DNA from: Klebsiella pneumoniae
GTDB lineage: Bacteria > Pseudomonadota > Gammaproteobacteria > Ga0077536
Assembly: GCA_945873015.1 (NCBI GenBank)
Contig: CAMCBY010000145.1
Location: 1 to 8,602, forward strand
DNA length: 8,602 nt
Reading direction: 5' to 3'
Of the stretch, positions 6,772-8,602 are shown one piece after another (position 1 is the stretch's first letter; each line of letters begins with the position of its first letter). The notes beneath the pieces were generated by a model that searched no databases, had not been told where the DNA came from, and worked only from the letters and a program-made list of their open reading frames with translations. The position numbers and the translations under genes were made by a program.

Positions 6772-6790
6772 ACCGCGTGTTGCGCGCGGT
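6772..6790 (+). terminator. Weak candidate terminator hairpin after the Rieske operon
   Basis: ACCGCG (6772-6777) pairs with CGCGGT (6785-6790) around a 7-nt loop, 40 nt after the Rieske stop. The only T run downstream is four bases about 11 nt further on, so a standard intrinsic terminator is doubtful. It could be chance in GC-rich DNA. Confidence 0.2.
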
Positions 6791-7070
6791 AGTGAAACGG
6801 ATTTTAAGTTCCTGCCGTCAGACACGAACACGGTTCAAAAGCCGCGAAACATGTCTGAGACCGCATTCAACGCTGCGCACCGCCGATAGCGCTGAGCGCT
6901 GCTGGCTGCCGCTTGCATGTTGCCGTCATCGGCCAGTGCAGGCGTTCTGATCGTCATCGCTTGCATCGCCTGTGTCGCGGCACACCAAGTGCCGCGCGCG
7001 ACCTCCCCCTCTGCAGGTAGTCGCGCGCGTGAACTAGCCGCTATGCTCGTTGCTTGCTTCATCCACACCA

Positions 7071-7076
7071 GAGGGG
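7071..7076 (+). promoter_or_regulatory. Ribosome binding site fixing the VOC protein start
   Basis: GAGGGG lies 6 nt before the ATG at 7083. The alternative in-frame ATG at 7050 would place this site inside the coding region, so 7083 is the preferred start. Confidence 0.7.
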
Positions 7077-7082
7077 AATTCC

Positions 7083-8153
7083 ATGACGTCTGCGCCGAAC
7101 ACTACTCCCGTCGATCGTCTCGCCTACGGCCTGCGCGGTCATATCAATCGTTTCTCCCACACCGTCATCAACGTATCGAACCTCGAACAGGCGGTGGAGT
7201 TCTATGAAGCAACTTTTCCGGTGCAACGCAGGCAGCGCATCAACGGCCCCGCGCAACGTTATGCCGGTCTCGGCATTGAGCATGGCCAGTTCGACGGCTG
7301 GGTAATGGAGAACAAAAAAGACGCGTCACCGCCCGGCGATCTGGTGGCGGAATTTCCCGCACGGTTCCTGCACCTGGTCGAATGGAAGTCACCGACGCCG
7401 GTCGGTCATCCCTATCGCGAAGCCAACCATGTCGGCATCTATCGCCAGAATTCGCTGGTCGGCAATCTCGACGACGCTTACGCACGCGTACTGGCGCACG
7501 GCGGGCGCCCCTATGGCGCACCCAGCGAGATCATCCTGACCCCGGATGGTTTTAAGGTGCGGGTATTCGCCTATCGCGATCCGGATGGCGCCACCCTCGA
7601 GATGATCGGTGCCGAAGATCCGGCCGGTAAAGTGGTCTATCCGGGCATGATGCATCACTGCAATCTCAACGTGCGTAATCTCGAGCGCAGCTATCGTTTC
7701 TATCACGATGTGATGGGTCTCGATCCGCAGGCCTATCTGGAACCGACTGCGCTGCAACCGGCGAGTAATGGTTCACTCGGCGATGCGCTGGCCAATGCCG
7801 ATGGCTCGGCTTATCTCGGCGGCATGAATTTCGCGGCGACCTTGATGGGAATACGCTCCGACTCACGCAGTCCGCTCGATGTATTGCAATGGCATACGCC
7901 CAAGCCCTATGGCGAAGCGTACCCACAGGCCAATCATCTCGGCATCATTCGTGTCGCGTTTGAAGTCGATGACATTGAAGCCGCGCGTGCGCGCCTGCTG
8001 GCAACGGGTCAGACCGGTGTGGGCGCGGTGGAAACCTGGGATATGGGTGAGATGGGTGAGCGCCGCGTCGTGATCTTTCGTGATCCCGACGGCATCTGGC
8101 TTGAGCTTGTCGAAGCGGTGGCCTATCCCGCCGCGCTTCCGCCGTTCGCCTGA
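7083..8153 (+). CDS. Two-domain VOC (glyoxalase/extradiol dioxygenase fold) protein
   Basis: A 356-residue protein made of two vicinal-oxygen-chelate domains (about 20-178 and 188-346). Each has the opening strand (HTVINVSNLEQAVEFY; HCNLNVRNLERSYRFY) and closing strand (DPDGATLEMIG; DPDGIWLELVE), giving potential metal ligands His26/Glu173 and His192/Glu341. Both halves also share W-x-x-P-x-P-x-G and A-N-H-x-G-I-x-R (residues 101-121 and 270-290), about 169 residues apart, which shows internal duplication. At the usual second-histidine position both halves have Arg (121, 290), with a conserved His four or five residues before (116, 285). The fold covers extradiol dioxygenases, epimerases, isomerases and glutathione enzymes, so the reaction is open; ring cleavage or rearrangement would suit the neighbouring Rieske enzyme. 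It appears to be its own transcription unit. Confidence 0.85.
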   Translation: MTSAPNTTPVDRLAYGLRGHINRFSHTVINVSNLEQAVEFYEATFPVQRRQRINGPAQRYAGLGIEHGQFDGWVMENKKDASPPGDLVAEFPARFLHLVEWKSPTPVGHPYREANHVGIYRQNSLVGNLDDAYARVLAHGGRPYGAPSEIILTPDGFKVRVFAYRDPDGATLEMIGAEDPAGKVVYPGMMHHCNLNVRNLERSYRFYHDVMGLDPQAYLEPTALQPASNGSLGDALANADGSAYLGGMNFAATLMGIRSDSRSPLDVLQWHTPKPYGEAYPQANHLGIIRVAFEVDDIEAARARLLATGQTGVGAVETWDMGEMGERRVVIFRDPDGIWLELVEAVAYPAALPPFA

Positions 8154-8169
8154 CAGATCACTACAAGGC

Positions 8170-8205
8170 CCCGTGGCTGGCGGCAGGGGGGTTGCCAGCC
8201 ACGGG
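8170..8205. terminator. Convergent hairpin, probable bidirectional terminator
   Basis: CCCGTGGCTGGC (8170-8181) and GCCAGCCACGGG (8194-8205) form a perfect 12-bp, GC-rich stem with a 12-nt loop. It lies 16 nt after the VOC stop and 23 nt beyond the stop of the convergent DUF1329 gene. Neither strand has a T tract after the stem, so it may stop transcription poorly alone, or mainly protect the 3' ends of both messages. Confidence 0.6.
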
Positions 8206-8228
8206 CAAGTTACAAAGAGCGGGCTCGC

Positions 8229-8602
8229 TCAGGTGCCAAGACGACGCATTGCCGCCTGGGTCATGTAATTGTCGTAGACGTTCTGCAGGTTGTAGTCGGA
8301 CTTGAAGCCGCCGGCCACAGACTCGGTCTGGTTGAAGCGCGACATGGTACGGCCCTGGAAGTCATGGCTGTGGTACCAGGTCCAGCTCCACGCCGGTTTG
8401 CCCTTGTCCAACACCTCGTTCGCCGCAGTCTTGTACTGACCAAAGCCCGGCTCGCCGGCCTTGAACAGTTCGTTGCGACGGTCGAAGGTGAGCATCTGCG
8501 GGAATACGAAGTTACGTGCGTCGACATACACGCGCTTCTTGCTGTAAGGCGCACGGGAGAACCCGGTCGGCTCAGCTTCCAGGATCACCACCTCAGGAAT
8601 CA
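8229..8602 (-). CDS. DUF1329 family protein, C-terminal part (5' end outside window)
   Basis: A leftward frame open to the right edge, ending in TGA at 8229-8231; about 123 codons of the C-terminus are visible. The block KKRVYVDARNFVFPQMLTFDRRNELFKAGE matches the late part of DUF1329 (PF07044) proteins, which have the pattern R-x-x-Y-(V/I)-D-x-x-x-(W/F) followed by YDR-x-x-x-L-(W/F)-K. Full members are usually over 400 residues, exported, LolA/LolB-like in fold, and often beside DUF1302 outer-membrane genes in bacteria that use hydrophobic compounds. A role in envelope lipid or substrate handling is suspected, not proven. The GTG at 8591 is not the real start because the frame continues upstream. 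It converges on the VOC gene across a 12-bp hairpin. Confidence 0.75.
   Translation of the reverse strand, partial: IPEVVILEAEPTGFSRAPYSKKRVYVDARNFVFPQMLTFDRRNELFKAGEPGFGQYKTAANEVLDKGKPAWSWTWYHSHDFQGRTMSRFNQTESVAGGFKSDYNLQNVYDNYMTQAAMRRLGT

Larger units (their letters stand above)
6732..7082. other. Intergenic region without a supported gene
   Basis: These 351 nt separate the Rieske operon from the VOC gene. I see a short GC hairpin (6772-6790), a TATGCT -10-like box at 7042-7047 without a convincing -35, and a strong ribosome site just before 7083. Open frames on both strands here are short, arginine- and alanine-rich, lack ribosome sites and resemble no family I know. No tRNA or riboswitch was recognised. 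Confidence 0.7.

Noticed and set aside
5502..6773. Minus-strand open frame of 423 codons opposite the Rieske gene
   Set aside because: The plus strand carries all Rieske and iron-ligand motifs; the antisense frame has no recognisable domain and is a codon-bias shadow.
6835..7207. Short open frames on both strands in the gap before the VOC gene
   Set aside because: They have no ribosome sites or family resemblance, and the plus-strand one overlaps the VOC start in another frame.

Overview
The window is about 8.6 kb of GC-rich bacterial chromosome-type DNA. The gene families (Rieske oxygenase, family III CoA-transferase, SMP-30 lactonase, DUF1329), the Shine-Dalgarno sites and an REP-type repeat suggest a proteobacterium. 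A gammaproteobacterium that degrades aromatic, steroid-like or other hydrophobic compounds is my best guess, but the order is not decidable from this sequence.

Layout. A leftward pair (1-1424) encodes an SMP-30/gluconolactonase-type protein followed by the N-terminal part of a DUF7064/DUF7065-like (AttH/CrtC-like) protein that runs off the left edge. A divergent intergenic region (1425-1742) carries a good leftward promoter and a perfect 25-bp inverted repeat built from two GTGG-headed REP hairpins. A tight rightward operon (1743-6731) follows: APH-type phosphotransferase, small helical DUF6285/LvaB-like protein, a second DUF7064-like protein, family III CoA-transferase, Rieske oxygenase alpha subunit. 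Its gaps are 3, 13, 6 and -4 nt. After a 351-nt gap with no supported gene comes a separate two-domain VOC (glyoxalase/extradiol dioxygenase fold) protein (7083-8153). A 12-bp hairpin at 8170-8205 separates it from a convergent, right-truncated DUF1329 gene (8229-8602).

How it may work together (inference). The locus reads as a catabolic cluster for a hydrophobic, possibly cyclic or lactone-forming compound. The Rieske enzyme would hydroxylate, the VOC protein could cleave or rearrange a ring intermediate, and the SMP-30 protein could open a lactone to a hydroxy acid. The CoA-transferase would load CoA, and the phosphotransferase with its small partner could phosphorylate the hydroxyacyl-CoA, as LvaA/LvaB do in levulinate catabolism. 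The two DUF7064-like proteins and DUF1329 have no established catalytic role. No regulator, ferredoxin, reductase or acyl-CoA dehydrogenase lies in the window, so the pathway is incomplete here and its substrate is unknown.
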